From an uncultured Ruminococcus sp. (GTDB taxonomy: Bacteria; Bacillota; Clostridia; Lachnospirales; Lachnospiraceae): DNA of 64,000 nt. The notes under the pieces are model-generated. The model was given only the letters and a program-made list of their open reading frames with translations, did no database searches and was not told where the DNA came from. Below, piece after piece: positions 43,969 through 52,231 of this stretch (positions are counted from its first letter, which is position 1; each line of letters opens with the position of its first letter). A program made the translations under genes and the position numbers. The stretch spans positions 62,001 through 126,000 of the forward strand of contig CAKRLG010000003.1 of NCBI GenBank assembly GCA_934359255.1, read 5' to 3'.

Positions 43969-43991
43969 AAAGCAAAACCTCTTTGTAAGGA

Positions 43992-44426
43992 TTAAAGTTT
44001 ACCTAAGATCATGAAGGAAATGATCAGACCATACAGAGCAATACCTTCTGCCATGGCTACGAAGATCATGGATTTACCGAACAGGGAACCGTCTTCGCTG
44101 ATAGCACCAAGGGCTGCACTTGCAGAACTTGCTACGGCGATACCGGAACCGATACCTGACAGGCCGGTTACGAGAGCGGCACCGAGATAACCAAGACCGG
44201 TTGCAAGACCACTTCCGGCTGCATCAGTGGCTGCCTGTACGTTCTGAGCGCCTGCGAACATAGCGATGGTTCCCACAAGGAGTGTGCCAAAGAAGAAGAA
44301 ACAGTTGACTGCCAGAGACTTTTTGTAACGTTTTTTGTTTCTTTCCCCCAGAAGAAATGCGCCTCCCGGGATGATGATGCTGAGAATCAGTGCTGCTGCG
44401 GTAAGAATTTCGATAATAGTTGACAT
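43992..44426 (-). CDS. atpK: V-type ATPase membrane rotor subunit K
   Basis: A 144-residue proteolipid with four hydrophobic helices. The second pair is the typical rotor hairpin (GYLGAALVTGLSGIGSGIAVASSASAALGAISED, then KSMIFVAMAEGIALYGLIISFMIL) with the ion-binding glutamate in MAEGIALYG (about residue 132). The first pair lacks a comparable carboxylate, as in V-type K subunits. It forms the rotating ring. The ion (H+ or Na+) is not certain from the visible residues. AGGAGG precedes the ATG at 44426. Confidence 0.92.
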   Translation of the reverse strand: MSTIIEILTAAALILSIIIPGGAFLLGERNKKRYKKSLAVNCFFFFGTLLVGTIAMFAGAQNVQAATDAAGSGLATGLGYLGAALVTGLSGIGSGIAVASSASAALGAISEDGSLFGKSMIFVAMAEGIALYGLIISFMILGKL

Positions 44427-44442
44427 AATAATATCCTCCTGC

Positions 44443-46383
44443 TTATTTATTTTTGGATTTTTTTAAAAATGGCTGAAAAGCTCTTCCGTCTCCTTTGTAG
44501 AAACGGCTGAACATCTCATAATATTCCAGACGGAGAACCTGGATAGCTACGATCAGGCCTTCCATCGCGGTAACGAAAATATTGCCGAGGATCACGACGA
44601 TCCAGTTCGGGCTTCCGGCTTCTGCACCGGCAAGCATCAGTACGACTTCCATCATAGCGGCATGGCTGACGGCGAAAGCACCGATACGGACGAAAGAAAG
44701 GGTGTTGGACAGATAACTTAACATGACTTCGAAGAGTTCAAAAAAGCTCTGTACAAAATACATGCCCTTGCTTCCCTCGATGACGGGACTTTCTTTTTTT
44801 ACCATTCTTGCCAGAGGCTCCTTCAGCATGATGATCACTAACGGAATACCGAACATTACGCCGAGAACCGCACCTGCGGGAAGTGTGTGACCTGTCATAA
44901 ACAGGAAGATCACAGCGACCAGGGAACCGTAGAACACCAGTCCTGCCACAGCATTCTGGTCAAACCAGATGCCTTCCACATCTTTCATGCGAACGGCATT
45001 AATAATATGAAAGATCATTGTAATCAGGATCAGGAACATACCGAAAGCGATTGCAACGACAAATACCGTATTTAACGTACCGAGGAAGGGCAGATTGGAC
45101 ATCGCCTCCACCGGACGTAGCCAGAGTGCGGGGATCGCATCTTCAAAACCGAAGATGCTGCCGAACATCAGACCGAAGAAAGTGGAGAAAATACCTGCAG
45201 TACCGATAATGGCTGCCAGATCCAGCTTCTTAAACTTATACAGAAGAAATCCACCGATCACCAGGCAGGCACCCTGACCGGCATCACCGAACATGGCACC
45301 GAAGATAAACATATAGGTCAGTGCCACGAAGATCGTAGGATCCATCTCGTGATAGGACGGCAGACCGTACATTTTCACAAACATCTCAAAGGGACGGAAG
45401 ATCTTCGGATTCTTTAACTTGGTCGGCGGTTCGCCGTGTGCTGTGGAATCCGGATCTGTCTCTACGAAACAGTAGAGATTCTGGTCGTTGGCGATTTCTT
45501 TCTGAAAGGCTGTGGCATCTGTGACAGACATCCAGCCGCACAGGATATAAAAGACTTCCCGGTTATCCTCTTTGGTGCAGGCGGCAAGCCGGCGGACATC
45601 GAAGTTGCGGGACTGACTTTCCAGTTTCCGTGTGGCTGCATAGAGCTTTTCACCCTGCTTTTGCAGCAGTTCGGCAATGGTATCCTGCAGTTTTGCCAGC
45701 TCTTTTTCTGTCTGTTGCAGCTGTCCGGCTAACTGTGTCTGTACCTGAGACGGAATGCCGTAAAGCTTTTCGGGAACATCCAGCTGTTCAAAATGCATGG
45801 ATGCGTAGACTGCATCGATCCGGTCAGTCACTTTGGTCGGGCAGAAATAAAAGCCCCAGATATACCGGTCATTTTTATGGCAGGGATAAAAAAGCGTCTC
45901 TTCACTGCCATAGACATACGTTTCAAATTTGTTGTAATATTCCCTGCTGATACGACCAAACCGGCAGGTCATATAGCGGAACTGCAGAAAACGGGAAATA
46001 TCAAAGTCAAGTGAGAGGAAGGGTTCCAGCTGTGTCAGGAGTTCTTCCAGCTCTTTTTTCTGATCTTCCAGTTCTTTTTTCTGTTCGTTGATTCGGGTCA
46101 GCTGCTGATCGAAGGATTCGATCAATGCGACCGCCTCATCCAGTGTCATGGTGAGATTCGTCTGGATGTTTCCGGAGTCTAAAAGCTTTTCATATTCCAG
46201 TGCTTTTGCCAGAAGTCCTTTGTAGGGATTGATCTGCAGATAAGGAGTCAGTGTTTTTAACGTCTGCAGCTGTGCAAGAGCATTTTCCAGATGGATCTCG
46301 TATCGGGAAAGATACTGATCCACCACCCGGTCAATATCGGCTTTTGGTCCGGTGATGCTTACAAATTGCATTTTTTCAATCAT
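44443..46383 (-). CDS. atpI: V-type ATPase membrane subunit I
   Basis: A 646-residue two-part subunit: an N-terminal cytoplasmic half with long coiled coils (LTRINEQKKELEDQKKELEELLTQLEPF) and a C-terminal half with seven or eight membrane helices (MFIFGAMFGDAGQGACLVIGGFLLYKF; LSFVRIGAFAVSHAAMMEVVL). The arginine in SFVRIGAFAVSHA is the essential ion-path residue. Start at 46383 follows GGGGGATG and gives MIEKMQFVSITGP, the normal family N-terminus; the longer open frame would overlap subunit C. Confidence 0.95.
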   Translation of the reverse strand: MIEKMQFVSITGPKADIDRVVDQYLSRYEIHLENALAQLQTLKTLTPYLQINPYKGLLAKALEYEKLLDSGNIQTNLTMTLDEAVALIESFDQQLTRINEQKKELEDQKKELEELLTQLEPFLSLDFDISRFLQFRYMTCRFGRISREYYNKFETYVYGSEETLFYPCHKNDRYIWGFYFCPTKVTDRIDAVYASMHFEQLDVPEKLYGIPSQVQTQLAGQLQQTEKELAKLQDTIAELLQKQGEKLYAATRKLESQSRNFDVRRLAACTKEDNREVFYILCGWMSVTDATAFQKEIANDQNLYCFVETDPDSTAHGEPPTKLKNPKIFRPFEMFVKMYGLPSYHEMDPTIFVALTYMFIFGAMFGDAGQGACLVIGGFLLYKFKKLDLAAIIGTAGIFSTFFGLMFGSIFGFEDAIPALWLRPVEAMSNLPFLGTLNTVFVVAIAFGMFLILITMIFHIINAVRMKDVEGIWFDQNAVAGLVFYGSLVAVIFLFMTGHTLPAGAVLGVMFGIPLVIIMLKEPLARMVKKESPVIEGSKGMYFVQSFFELFEVMLSYLSNTLSFVRIGAFAVSHAAMMEVVLMLAGAEAGSPNWIVVILGNIFVTAMEGLIVAIQVLRLEYYEMFSRFYKGDGRAFQPFLKKSKNK

Positions 46384-46409
46384 AGTTACATCCCCCGGTA
46401 TTTTTTTGC

Positions 46410-47450
46410 TTACGATTTCGAGATATAGCGCATGGTGTCTTCCGGCGGGATACTGTAACGAATACATTCGAGTACCGTTGTCAGCCGGTCGATCTCATGT
46501 TCTTTGTGGTAGAGGTAGCAGTAGATTGTGGATACCGAATAAGGATCCGCTTTGCTTTCTCCTGAAAGAACGTGTTTCATGATGCTGCTGTACATCTCTT
46601 CAAGCGTATGTGAGTTCAGTTTTTCGTAACGTCTTCCATAGTAGGTCCGGTCAAGAAGCGATTCGAAAGCTGTCATCGTCTCAGCTTCTACCAGAGCGGC
46701 GATATCTTTCTTATGCAGCTTATAATTCACAGGAATCAGCAGTGCATAGATATCGGCAGCGGTCATATGGTAATACTGTTTGGAACGGTAGATCCACTGG
46801 AGATTCAGCAGGTCAAATTTGTTCCCGTAGGCTTTGGTGATCTCTTCCAGGTTCTTTTTGGAGAGAATCTTGTCTTTTGTCTTCCATATGGCAGAAAAAT
46901 GAGAAAGATCCAGTGCCATCTCATAGTCAAAAAGCGTTGGTGTTTCCAGACCGGACAGTGCTGCCAGTGGCTGGTGATAACTGGTTCCTCGCAGATGACT
47001 GACAAATTCTTCAATGGACTGGGACGCGGTCAGCAGGTTGATATCCAGCTGTGAGTGCTTATCGAAGAAAGGTTTGAATAAAGAAAGATCCAGATTTACA
47101 TCTCTGTGGTCAAAGATTTTATTCAGACATTCTTTCATGATGGACACTTCGTATCGTCCGAAATAAAGATTGAGGAATTTGCGCTGCTCCATGTTGGAAA
47201 ACTGATAAATCTTGGTAAAATCGTGATAAATCGAATTCACCAGAAGCTGTTCAATCTTCCCACGGTGCAGAGCCTCTTCTGAGAGAGAGTCCAGGATCGC
47301 TTCGTAAGCGGGCTGCTGTTTCAGATAGGTAACTGCCTGGGGAACACTTTTGAGTTCTGCCAGTTCCCGGTACTGATCATCAGTCAGCAGTCTGCTCTGC
47401 ATGGCTCGGATCTTCGTGGTCAAACCACTGTAAGATAATAATGATCCCAT
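46410..47450 (-). CDS. atpC: V-type ATPase subunit C
   Basis: A 346-residue all-helical subunit that links the rotor ring to the central shaft (subunit d/C of V/A-ATPases). The opening GSLLSYSGLTTKIRAMQSRLLTDDQYREL and the repeated pattern NIYHDFTKIYQF/DLLNLQWIYRSKQYY are those of the family. ATG 47450 is preferred because AGGATG lies eight bases before it; GTG 47459 overlaps the previous stop and would add three residues. Confidence 0.9.
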   Translation of the reverse strand: MGSLLSYSGLTTKIRAMQSRLLTDDQYRELAELKSVPQAVTYLKQQPAYEAILDSLSEEALHRGKIEQLLVNSIYHDFTKIYQFSNMEQRKFLNLYFGRYEVSIMKECLNKIFDHRDVNLDLSLFKPFFDKHSQLDINLLTASQSIEEFVSHLRGTSYHQPLAALSGLETPTLFDYEMALDLSHFSAIWKTKDKILSKKNLEEITKAYGNKFDLLNLQWIYRSKQYYHMTAADIYALLIPVNYKLHKKDIAALVEAETMTAFESLLDRTYYGRRYEKLNSHTLEEMYSSIMKHVLSGESKADPYSVSTIYCYLYHKEHEIDRLTTVLECIRYSIPPEDTMRYISKS

Positions 47451-47455
47451 ATGCT

Positions 47456-47767
47456 TCACATCCTGATTATTTTATGGTAAATCTTGTCGCATAATGCATC
47501 TTTATGTTCCTTATAATAAGCATCCATGTGCTTAAGGGAACGCTCTGTGGAGGTTTTCAGGTGTTCCAGCTCCTGATCCGCCTGTTCCTGCAAAGTGCGT
47601 TTGGCAGCTTCCAGTGTTCTGGCAGCCTGAGCATCCGTATCGTCATCATAAGTAGAGGTACGTTCCTCGGCCGCTTTGTCCTGACGTCGGGTTTCTTCGA
47701 CAGCAGATTCCATAATACGGGAAGCGGCTGTCTCGATTTCAGACAATTTGTCGATTACAGGTTCCAT
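47456..47767 (-). CDS. V-type ATPase peripheral stalk coiled-coil subunit (G/H type)
   Basis: A 103-residue, almost entirely helical charged protein (ETAASRIMESAVEETRRQDKAAEERT; TLEAAKRTLQEQADQELEHLKTS) at the head of the operon. Enterococcus hirae ntpF encodes a subunit of the same size at the same position, forming the peripheral stalk with subunit E. The stop overlaps the region of the subunit C start. Assignment rests on size, coiled coil and position. AAAGGAGTAGGG precedes ATG 47767. Confidence 0.8.
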   Translation of the reverse strand: MEPVIDKLSEIETAASRIMESAVEETRRQDKAAEERTSTYDDDTDAQAARTLEAAKRTLQEQADQELEHLKTSTERSLKHMDAYYKEHKDALCDKIYHKIIRM

Positions 47768-47800
47768 TTTTCCCTACTCCTTTGTTTAAAATTTATCATT

Positions 47801-47829
47801 ATCATACACCTATTCAATCGAAAAGTAAA
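47801..47829 (-). promoter_or_regulatory. Promoter of the V-type ATPase operon
   Basis: On the minus strand TTTACT (47829-47824), a 17-base spacer and TATGAT (47806-47801); the start codon of the first subunit is about 35 bases downstream of -10. Confidence 0.55.
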
Positions 47830-47988
47830 TCAGAACTGTCTATGTGTATATAAATTGTTGGAAATATATAACAAATTTATTCATATTCATATTGAAAAAT
47901 AGTTCTTTTCAAGTATGCCTCTTTTATAGTAGAATAAAGCGCGACATAGCTGTTTTACACAAGAAGATACCTGGAGGGAAAATAATAT

Positions 47989-48633
47989 ATGAGGTTAAGG
48001 AATATACCTGGCTCAAAAGAGACGATTGCAGCCAGCGATTATGTGGTACAGGAACCGGAGACACACAAGGGAACATGGGGACAGCTTTTTGGCAATGAGC
48101 AGCCGGTACAGATCGAAGTTGGAATGGGAAAGGGACGTTTTATCATGGATATGGCGCGCCTGCATCCGGACCGTAATTTTGTGGGGATCGAGATGTATGA
48201 CAGTGTACTGCTCCGTGCGGTACAGAAGAGAGAACAGCTCGAAGAAGATCTGCCAAACTTGTATTTTATCCGTATGGATGCACGAAATCTGCCGGACGTT
48301 TTTGAAAAAGGAGAAGTGGATAAGATCTATCTGAATTTTTCGGATCCATGGCCGAAGGAGCGCCATGCAAAACGCCGTCTGACTTCCCGCCAGTTTTTGG
48401 AGCGTTACGACAAGATCCTGGCACCTGAGGGAACGGTAGAGTTCAAGACCGATAACCGCCCGCTGTTTGAGTTCTCACTGGAAGAAGTGAAAGAAGCAGA
48501 CTGGGTTCTGGACGCTTCGACTTTTGACCTTCATCATGATGCAAAGCTGATGGAAGGAAATGTAATGACCGAATACGAAGAAAAATTCTCCCAGGCGGGA
48601 AATCCGATCCATAAAATGATCATTCACCGATAA
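47989..48633 (+). CDS. trmB: tRNA (guanine-46-N7) methyltransferase
   Basis: A 214-residue SAM-dependent methyltransferase that makes m7G46 in the tRNA variable loop. Motif I is IEVGMGKGRFIMDMA, followed by NFVGIEMYDSVLLRA; NFSDPWPKERHAKRRLTS is the TrmB signature and TEYEEKFSQAGNPIHKM the C-terminal motif. Length is normal. ATG 47989 follows GGAGGG. It stands alone between the V-ATPase promoter region and a terminator. Confidence 0.97.
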   Translation: MRLRNIPGSKETIAASDYVVQEPETHKGTWGQLFGNEQPVQIEVGMGKGRFIMDMARLHPDRNFVGIEMYDSVLLRAVQKREQLEEDLPNLYFIRMDARNLPDVFEKGEVDKIYLNFSDPWPKERHAKRRLTSRQFLERYDKILAPEGTVEFKTDNRPLFEFSLEEVKEADWVLDASTFDLHHDAKLMEGNVMTEYEEKFSQAGNPIHKMIIHR

Positions 48634-48644
48634 GAAGAGAAAAT

Positions 48645-48690
48645 AATCCGGCGCAGCGGAATAACCCGCTGTGGACCGGATTCTTTTTTC
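48645..48690 (+). terminator. Terminator after trmB
   Basis: AATCCGG...CCGGATT (48645-48651, 48676-48682) with an inner CAGCGG/CCGCTG stem and CTTTTTTC after it. Confidence 0.85.
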
Positions 48691-48733
48691 TTCATATATT
48701 ATAACAACAGAACCTGGAAGGATCCGGGAGAAG

Positions 48734-48892
48734 ATGGGAAAAAAATGCTGTTGCCGCAACCGTTTCTACGACTGGAGCTACAACAACCCCAGGATCGACC
48801 GCAAACTGACTGATCTGCACAAACGTCTGTCAGAACTGGACGATACCCTGTGTGCGAGAAAGAAAAATGAAAAAAAACGAAAGAAATTGTAA
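48734..48892 (+). CDS. Possible 52-residue basic Cys-containing small protein
   Basis: ATG 48734 has GGGAG four bases upstream and opens a 52-codon frame. The protein starts MGKKCCCRNRFYDWSYNN, continues with a helix (RIDRKLTDLHKRLSELDDTL) and ends in a lysine-rich tail. The run of three cysteines and the charged tail could suggest metal or nucleic-acid binding, but no family is recognised. A longer frame from 48671 begins within the trmB terminator and is unlikely. It may be a chance frame. Confidence 0.35.
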   Translation: MGKKCCCRNRFYDWSYNNPRIDRKLTDLHKRLSELDDTLCARKKNEKKRKKL

Positions 48893-48900
48893 AAAAAGAC

Positions 48901-48928
48901 TTGCATTTTTCTATACGGATGATATAAT
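48901..48928 (+). promoter_or_regulatory. Promoter of the tRNA-Lys gene
   Basis: TTGCAT (48901-48906), a 16-base spacer and consensus TATAAT (48923-48928), 23 bases before the tRNA. Confidence 0.75.
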
Positions 48929-48950
48929 AGTTCTTGCGTTACAGATACAA

Positions 48951-49023
48951 GCGCCTTTAGCTCAGCTGGTAGAGCAGTAGACTCTTAATCTATTTGTCCA
49001 GGGTTCGAATCCCTGAAGGCGCA
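48951..49023 (+). tRNA. tRNA-Lys (anticodon CTT)
   Basis: A 73-base cloverleaf: acceptor stem GCGCCTT/AAGGCGC, D arm GCTC...GAGC, anticodon stem GTAGA/TCTAT with loop CTCTTAA (anticodon CTT, lysine AAG) and T arm CAGGG TTCGAAT CCCTG, ending with discriminator A. CCA is not encoded. A single gene with its own promoter and terminator. Confidence 0.97.
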
Positions 49024-49026
49024 CTT

Positions 49027-49073
49027 AAAGCACTGTTTTCGATGACATGGAGCATCGGGGACGGTGCTTTTTG
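49027..49073 (+). terminator. Terminator after tRNA-Lys
   Basis: AAAGCAC (49027-49033) pairs with GTGCTTT (49064-49070), with an inner CGATG/CATCG stem and a T-rich end. Confidence 0.8.
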
Positions 49074-49165
49074 CTTTGCAGGAAATTGTGTTCCTGTAAA
49101 GCAAAAATTCAAAATCTATGGGTCGAAAAAGACCTTCTGAATAAACAAAGAAAAGGAGAAAACTT

Positions 49166-49930
49166 ATGAACCGAGATGTACCGTTAAAAAAATACGCAAA
49201 AAAAATGGACCATTCCTACACCTTCGGCGCGTTCCCGACCATTGAACTGCTGAAAAATCAGCCGGAACATGTGCTGAAAGTACTGCTTCACCCGGATATG
49301 AACAGCGAGACTCAACTGGAGATCATCACGGAACTGTGTAACCGGCACAACATACCCATCGAACGGGCCGGAAAAGCGGTTGAAAAGCTCAGAGACAAAG
49401 AGAACATCTTCGCTGTCGGTGTGTTTGAAAAATACACGAACCAGCTGGACCCAACAGCGGATCATATCGTTCTTGTCAACCCGAGTGATATGGGAAATAT
49501 GGGAACGATCATCCGCACAAGCATTGGTTTCGGTATCGAAAATCTTGCGATCATAGAGCCGGGTGTGGATGTATTTAACCCGAAAGTAGTACGGGCTTCC
49601 ATGGGTTCTCTGTTTCAGCTGAATTTCTGCTACTTTCCAAGCTTTGAAGCGTACAAGGAACAGGCGGGTAAGAGGAGCCTTTATCCGTTTATGCTGAAAG
49701 GCGCAGTGCCGTTGCAGGAACTTCAGAGAGACGCATCTGAGACATATTCCCTGATCTTCGGAAATGAAGCAACCGGACTGCCGGATAGCTTTGCGGATGA
49801 AGGCCAGAGTGTGGTGATCCGTCATACCGATCATATCGATTCCTTAAACCTCGCCCTGGCTACCGGCATCGGTATCTACGAATTCACAAAAATGATAAAA
49901 ATAACTAAAAAAGATATAAAAAATAACTAA
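49166..49930 (+). CDS. SpoU (TrmH) family RNA 2'-O-methyltransferase
   Basis: A 254-residue knotted methyltransferase. The three SPOUT motifs are seen: LVNPSDMGNMGTIIRTSIGFGIENLAII, SLIFGNEATGLPDSF and RHTDHIDSLNLALATGIGIYEF. An N-terminal helical domain of about 90 residues precedes it. Family members methylate ribose in tRNA or rRNA; the substrate is not known here. Motif 1 normally has NxGxxxR and reads NMGTIIR, intact. GAAAAGGAGAAAAC precedes ATG 49166. Confidence 0.88.
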   Translation: MNRDVPLKKYAKKMDHSYTFGAFPTIELLKNQPEHVLKVLLHPDMNSETQLEIITELCNRHNIPIERAGKAVEKLRDKENIFAVGVFEKYTNQLDPTADHIVLVNPSDMGNMGTIIRTSIGFGIENLAIIEPGVDVFNPKVVRASMGSLFQLNFCYFPSFEAYKEQAGKRSLYPFMLKGAVPLQELQRDASETYSLIFGNEATGLPDSFADEGQSVVIRHTDHIDSLNLALATGIGIYEFTKMIKITKKDIKNN

Positions 49931-50089
49931 AAAAAGACAGGTTTCGAGCCGGGAGATTTTAAGAAAACCTGAAAAAATGAAAAATAGCATAAAAAATACA
50001 CAGGATTTTGTGAATAATAAAACGACTAATGGTCAGTTTCGCTAAAATACGGGAAAAATTGACGAAAACAAACATGAAAAATAGGAATG

Positions 50090-50118
50090 TTGACAAATGA
50101 AAAATTCAGAAGTAAAAT
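50090..50118 (+). promoter_or_regulatory. Promoter of the F-type ATPase operon
   Basis: Consensus TTGACA (50090-50095), a 17-base spacer and TAAAAT (50113-50118); predicted start near 50125, leaving a leader of about 125 bases. Confidence 0.65.
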
Positions 50119-50168
50119 TTGTAAAACTTCGGATTTATGGAGAGGATATAAATAAGAAGTTTTGAGTG

Positions 50169-50208
50169 ACTATTCAGTAGGGAATATCCCCCGAAAATAC
50201 TGAATAGT
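50169..50208 (+). repeat. Perfect 11-bp inverted repeat in the atp leader
   Basis: ACTATTCAGTA (50169-50179) and TACTGAATAGT (50198-50208) around an 18-base loop (GGGAATATCCCCCGAAAA), followed by TATGTTTTGC. It lies downstream of the promoter, so it may be a leader hairpin or a repressor site. A weak T stretch follows. Confidence 0.6.
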
Positions 50209-50250
50209 TATGTTTTGCTTATTAAAAGTTAAGGAAAGGGAGGGAGAGAA

Positions 50251-50940
50251 ACGGATTTAGCAAGTAAATTACTGGAAGAGCTGAACTGTGACACTGCCTT
50301 TACGATCCCCCTGTTTGGAGGAATTGAAATCGCAGAGTCGGTGGTTGTAACCTGGGTCATTATGGCTGCACTGGTAATAATTTCCATATTACTTACACGC
50401 AATCTCCAGGTGGAACCTGAAAACATCAGTAAGCGCCAGCTGGCACTGGAAACAGTGATCGGTGTCATACAGGATTTCTTCAAAGATATTCTTGGTGAAA
50501 AAGGAAAAATGTATATTCCTTATCTGATGTCGGTGGCCATTTATATTGGCGTAGCCAATCTGATTGGTATTCTGGGATTTAAACCACCAACGAAAGACAT
50601 GAATGTAACAGCAGCTCTGGCAATCATGAGCATTGTATTAATTGAATTTGCCGGAATCCATGCAAAAGGCGGAAAAAAGTGGCTGAAGAGTTTTGCAGAA
50701 CCTACACCGGTGGTGTTGCCGATCAACATCCTGGAAATCTTCATCCGACCGGTATCCCTTTGTATGCGATTATTCGGTAACGTACTGGGTTCCTTCGTTG
50801 TCATGAAACTGATCGAAGCAGTAGCCCCTGTACTGGTGCCTGTACCGTTGACCTGTTATTTTGATATTTTCGACGGACTGATTCAGGCATATGTGTTTGT
50901 CTTTCTGACAGCACTGTTTATCAAAGAAGCTATTGAGTAA
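50251..50940 (+). CDS. atpB: F-type ATP synthase subunit a, apparent ACG start
   Basis: The membrane stator of Fo. About 229 residues: five to six helices with the essential arginine in SLCMRLFGNVLGSF and a C-terminal DGLIQAYVFVFLTALFI. Upstream of GTG 50341 the frame is open and encodes DLASKLLEELNCDTAFTIPL, a plausible a-subunit N-terminus. No ATG, GTG or TTG exists there; ACG 50251 lies six bases after GGGAGGG, the ideal spacing, and the preceding in-frame stop is at 50230. A GTG start at 50341 has no ribosome site and would fall inside the first helix. A non-canonical ACG start, or a base error at an ATG, is the best reading. Confidence 0.85.
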   Translation, partial: TDLASKLLEELNCDTAFTIPLFGGIEIAESVVVTWVIMAALVIISILLTRNLQVEPENISKRQLALETVIGVIQDFFKDILGEKGKMYIPYLMSVAIYIGVANLIGILGFKPPTKDMNVTAALAIMSIVLIEFAGIHAKGGKKWLKSFAEPTPVVLPINILEIFIRPVSLCMRLFGNVLGSFVVMKLIEAVAPVLVPVPLTCYFDIFDGLIQAYVFVFLTALFIKEAIE

Positions 50941-50973
50941 ACTTAATTGGAAAAGAGAAAAGGAGAAAACATT

Positions 50974-51192
50974 ATGTTAGTAGCAATCGGAGCAGCAGTA
51001 GCAGTATTAACAGGTATCGGAGCAGGACTGGGAATCGGTCTGGCAACAGGTAAAGCAGTAGACGCAATCGCAAGACAGCCGGAAGCAGAAAGCAAAATCA
51101 GCAAATCCCTTCTTCTTGGTTGTGCACTGGCAGAGGCAACCGCTATTTACGGTTTCGTTATCGGTCTGCTGATCATCTTCTTCCTTGGCTAA
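50974..51192 (+). CDS. atpE: F-type ATP synthase subunit c
   Basis: A 72-residue two-helix rotor proteolipid. Loop ARQPEAE and the ion-binding glutamate in LAEATAIYGFV (about residue 55) are clear. Residues that bind Na+ in the Ilyobacter/Propionigenium type (a Gln in helix one, Ser after the Glu) are Ile (GIGLATGKAV) and Ala here, which favours H+. ATG 50974 follows AAAAGGAG; the open frame upstream from 50947 is not needed. Confidence 0.96.
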   Translation: MLVAIGAAVAVLTGIGAGLGIGLATGKAVDAIARQPEAESKISKSLLLGCALAEATAIYGFVIGLLIIFFLG

Positions 51193-51241
51193 TCACCATT
51201 ACCGAAACATGAGAAAAACGAGAAAGGCAGGTGAGTAAAGG

Positions 51242-51739
51242 GTGTTACGGATAGACTTAAATCTGGTTTGGACCATTATCAACGTCATCATTCTCTACCT
51301 TTTACTGAAAAAGTTTCTGATCAAACCGGTAACTGCGATCATGGATAAGAGAGAGCAGATGGTGAAACAGGGTCTGGAAAGTGCCAGAGCCCAGGAGAGC
51401 CAGGCGAAGGAACTGAAGGTTAAATATGAAGAAGCCCTTGCATCTGCGAAGGAAGAATCTCTCCAGCTGGTTGAGAAAGCCAGAGGAAATGCCCAGGTGG
51501 AATATGACCGTATTCTGGGTGAAGCGGATGAACAGGCGAAAAAGATAAAAGAAGCGGCCAAAAAAGATGTGGAACTGGATCGGGAAAAGGCAATGAAAGA
51601 GATGCAGTCCGAAGTTGCAGGACTGGCACTTACCGCAGTATCCCGTATCCTGCAGGAAGGTACTGATCCACAGAGTGACGGTGCGCTGTATGAACAATTT
51701 TTGAAAAAAGCAGGTGAGGCCAATGACACAGACCGCTGA
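51242..51739 (+). CDS. atpF: F-type ATP synthase subunit b
   Basis: A 165-residue stator stalk with one N-terminal membrane helix (LVWTIINVIILYLLLKKFLIKPV) and a long coiled coil (RAQESQAKELKVKYEEALASAKEESLQLVEKARGNAQ). The start is GTG 51242, with AGGTGAG about nine bases ahead. The stop overlaps the atpH start region by seventeen bases. Confidence 0.94.
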   Translation: MLRIDLNLVWTIINVIILYLLLKKFLIKPVTAIMDKREQMVKQGLESARAQESQAKELKVKYEEALASAKEESLQLVEKARGNAQVEYDRILGEADEQAKKIKEAAKKDVELDREKAMKEMQSEVAGLALTAVSRILQEGTDPQSDGALYEQFLKKAGEANDTDR

Positions 51740-52226
51740 TCGTTATGGAAAAGTGCTTTATGATCTGAGAGTTCCCGCAGAAGATGTGGAACAGATGAAA
51801 GCGGCTTTGTGTGCGGCGCCTCAGCTGGTGAAAATTCTCAATGATCCGACTCTTACCAAAGAGGTAAAGCATGAGATTATAGAAACAATATTCCCGAAGA
51901 GCTTACACAACTTTTTAAAGACAGTCAGTGACCGGCGAAGATGTGATCAGATCGATGACATGCTGGAAAGCTACAGGGCCTGTGTGAGAAAGGAAAAGGG
52001 AATTGTGGCCGCTACGCTGTACTGTGTCCATGAGCCGGATGAGAATCAGAAAGCTCAGATGGAACAGTTCGTCAGGACAACCTATGGCGTCAATGGCGTG
52101 GAAATGACTGTTGAACAGCAGCCGGACCTGATCGGAGGATTTGTTCTTCGTGTGGGAGACCGGGAATTTGACTGGAGTCTGCGGGGCAGAGTCCGTCAGT
52201 TGCAACAACGATTGATCCGGAGGTGA
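51723..52226 (+). CDS. atpH: F-type ATP synthase subunit delta
   Basis: A 167-residue stator cap that joins b to the alpha3beta3 head. The N-terminal helical bundle begins [16 protein letters not shown] and the C-terminal motif is [31 protein letters not shown], as expected. ATG 51723 has AGGTGAG four bases upstream, within the end of atpF, so translation is likely coupled. Five bases separate it from atpA. Confidence 0.93.
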   Translation: MTQTADRYGKVLYDLRVPAEDVEQMKAALCAAPQLVKILNDPTLTKEVKHEIIETIFPKSLHNFLKTVSDRRRCDQIDDMLESYRACVRKEKGIVAATLYCVHEPDENQKAQMEQFVRTTYGVNGVEMTVEQQPDLIGGFVLRVGDREFDWSLRGRVRQLQQRLIRR

Positions 52227-52231
52227 AAGGA

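Larger units (their letters stand above)
49931..50250 (+). other. AT-rich leader and promoter region of the F-type ATPase operon
   Basis: There is no gene in this 320-base stretch. It contains a promoter (50090-50118), an 11-bp inverted repeat (50169-50208) and a strong ribosome site just before the operon. The part 49940-50089 shows nothing recognisable apart from low GC. Confidence 0.6.

Noticed and set aside
50341-50940. GTG 50341 as the start of F-type atpB
   Set aside because: There is no ribosome site and it would truncate the first membrane helix. Upstream codons make a normal a-subunit N-terminus behind a strong ribosome site at ACG 50251.
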